This document shows, one piece after another, positions 61,785 to 64,000 of a DNA stretch of 64,000 bases. Origin of the DNA: Paragonimus westermani (lineage: Eukaryota > Platyhelminthes > Trematoda > Plagiorchiida > Troglotrematidae). The position numbers and the translations under genes are program-made. How positions within the stretch are numbered: the first letter of the stretch is position 1; every line of letters begins with the position of its first letter. The notes under the pieces were generated by a model. That model was not told where the DNA came from. It did not search any database and saw only the letters and a list, made by a program, of their open reading frames with translations. The DNA lies in NCBI GenBank assembly GCA_008508345.1, contig QNGE01001329.1:60092-124091 (forward strand). Reading direction: 5' to 3'.

Positions 61785-64000
61785 CTACGATATGTGTCAA
61801 AGAAAATAGATATCGAAGGTTTGTGTGCAAAAGCTAGATAATACATGGCAAATATAATACCAATGACTAGTGTGAATGACCAGACCGTTACTACGCACAG
61901 ACAAATAGGTGCAATGAGAGATTTTATCAGTAGAGTTAACTTTTCAGTACGCTTGCACTTGGTGTAACACACAGACTGATATCAGTTCACGAAGGCTACC
62001 AAGACATTTTTAAAGTTTTATCCTGTTTCTGCGAATACCCCCTTTGCACTACAAAACGTGTTTTCGATAACTTATCATCAGATTGCCAAATGTGCGAAGT
62101 TGAATGGCAAAAGCGTCCAAACCGTGGCTCGGCAATGACCAAAACTTATATCATCTCCCCACTACTTCCATGAATGTGATAGCGGACCAGAGACATGCTA
62201 ACCCTATAAGGTTTCCCTGCAGAGAGATCGCTTAGTCATGATTATCGATTATCTTTTCTTTACAATGAAGTTGCAAGGTATACTGCAAGTATAAAACTCA
62301 CTTATGATGGTTTGATCCTCTGTCTGCTATTGACCACCAAACTAGATTGACCTAACGATCAACCACCGGCACACCCATAGCTTATTTTGTAACCAATTAA
62401 AACCCGTGCGTTAGTGAACTTTTGCCACCAATGAGACCATGATGATACGATTACATAAACAGATGTCCTGCGAGTAGAAACACGTATTTGGAGTGCCGCA
62501 GCCACATTGTCAAAATTACTCACTTCAGCCGGTGTGCTGATCTTGTGATTTCAGTTAGTCCAACATGTTGAAAGACATGCTGAATCTGGAATTTCCAGTT
62601 GGGTGGTAGTCGAAATTTGATGGCTTGTGTACAGTGGGATATCGGCGAAAAAACGTGGTTATGAATACACCTGCAGCGTGAAATTTCGTTTTACAAATAA
62701 CAGCAAACGCTATATTCAGTTCTAATGTGTAATGCGTTTAACTTTTTCATAGGCTGGTTCACAGAAGTTCACTGAGAGCAGCTTTGTAGTAGGGTGTTTC
62801 AGTCACAAAATCGTTCGGGCACAATGATGACACGTTTGAATCTATTCAAGATGTTTATATGTGCGTAAGGAGACAGTTACCTCGATTGACACAACCTGGT
62901 TTGTTACTGATAGCCGAAAAGTCTAGTTCTCAGAAAACAATTTGACATCCTCAACGTAACCTTTGAAATCAGGTTACAATCTATCATCTGCGTACTGTAG
63001 ACGATGTACGTTTATAGATCGTTACATTAGGCGAAATCAATAGCGTACTATTGCCGAAGTCACGTAACACGTGGGAGCGATTATGTGCCCGTCGTTTGGC
63101 ACCACGCCCTAAGCAACTTGTTTTACGACCAGTGGCATGCTATCCTCCCCAAGCAATGCACACACAACAGCACGCAAACACACCGACACCATAGGTATTC
63201 GTCCGCCATCGATGTCACCGTTGTGCGGCCATATCATCGGCGATGCCACCGTACTAGAAATGGGTAGCGGGCAAAACAGGCACGAATATGCGTCCGCTGG
63301 GGCGTGCACAAAGGTGCAACACTTGTTGCATTTATCCCATTGGTCCATTACGACCTACCGGACCAATTGTATTGATCAGAGGGTTTAGTGACTATCCCCC
63401 GTTCAGGTCACTGAACCCATTTACACATACTAAGGACTGAGAAACGTGAAGGTGGTCAAATCGGCCTCGAAGTGCATAATCAAGGGAAACTGTTGAGTGA
63501 TGTGTAAAACAAACTACAAAACTCTAAAAATGTGTCAGTGTTCGATGGTCCACAGAGTTCAGACCTAATGAAATCGAAAATTCGGGAGAAGGATTAAGAC
63601 AATTGTACTATCTTCCCGGTTCTGTCAGTGTCAAATTATTCAGGTGATACACACTGCCCTGAATGTGGGCAATCTCGACCGTGGATTTGTGTTGAGGCTC
63701 AAAAACGCGGAAAAGCCCTTATCACTTATAGTACTCCCACTGAGGATGAGCACATGCAATCACCTGTCACTTCATTGATATGACCAGTGGACGCCTCAGA
63801 CCCAGAAAAAAAACAAATGTTTATTTTAAATAAGAGAAAATAGTATAAGCATGTTACTATCAGCTAGCAGAATGAGATTCATGAAGATTGACCAAAAAAC
63901 TTTTACTTCTCGTATTTTACCAGAAGAATTTCTACTATCTGCCAGTAGGATTTGCTGGAGTGATGCAAGTAAACCAAAGCAAACTAGGCGAGAGGAATTC
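61785..64000 (-). other. cav1: Region upstream of the first exon found
   Basis: Should hold intron and possibly the N-terminal exons of the channel, but no N-terminal cytoplasmic block was recognised. A GC-richer patch at 63,060-63,400 has open frames on both strands without recognisable domains. Confidence 0.5.

Overview
The window is one stretch of an intron-rich animal genome. It is dominated by a single protein-coding gene on the minus strand: a voltage-gated calcium channel alpha-1 subunit of the L-type (Cav1) class. I rebuilt 27 exons between 61,784 and 12,014 by reading the minus strand for acceptor and donor sites and for the family's conserved blocks. With one stated choice of donor at exon 14, every exon-exon phase closes and the joined exons give about 1,104 residues without a stop. 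The fragment runs from IS1 through domains I, II and III to IVS3. The N-terminus lies upstream (right edge). IVS4, the domain IV pore and the C-terminal tail were not found and presumably lie beyond the left edge.

Organism: the divergence of this Cav1 from vertebrate and arthropod channels, the large AT-rich introns, a Penelope-like GIY-YIG retroelement and tRNA-derived repeats suggest a flatworm, most likely a digenean trematode. That is inference; no species can be read from the sequence.

Layout from right to left (gene direction): 64,000-61,785 unassigned; 61,784-49,760 domain I; 48,914-43,552 I-II linker with the beta-subunit binding site; 41,777-35,706 domain II; 35.9-31.3 kb II-III linker with an acidic tract and a microexon; 31,457-18,828 domain III with a second, 20-nt microexon; 18,614-12,014 start of domain IV; 12,013-1 unassigned, probably intron, with repeats at its far end. 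Three pore glutamates (TMEGW, TGEDW, TFEGW) and three S4 segments (I, II, III) are visible, so a Ca2+-selective, voltage-sensing channel of the plasma membrane is expected.

Introns carry several non-coding features. These are two head-to-head pieces of a Penelope-like element around an assembly gap (37.5-38.4 kb), a near-perfect fold-back repeat with a hammerhead-like core (44.4-44.6 kb) and a related hairpin (51.5 kb). There is also a sequence that can fold as a cloverleaf (61.46-61.55 kb), a three-copy dispersed repeat (0.06, 35.3 and 56.3 kb), several tRNA-like promoter blocks, a degenerate GACA/GATA tract (45.9-46.3 kb) and an 87-bp duplication joined by a single N (12.9-13.1 kb). I saw no convincing second protein-coding gene of the host.
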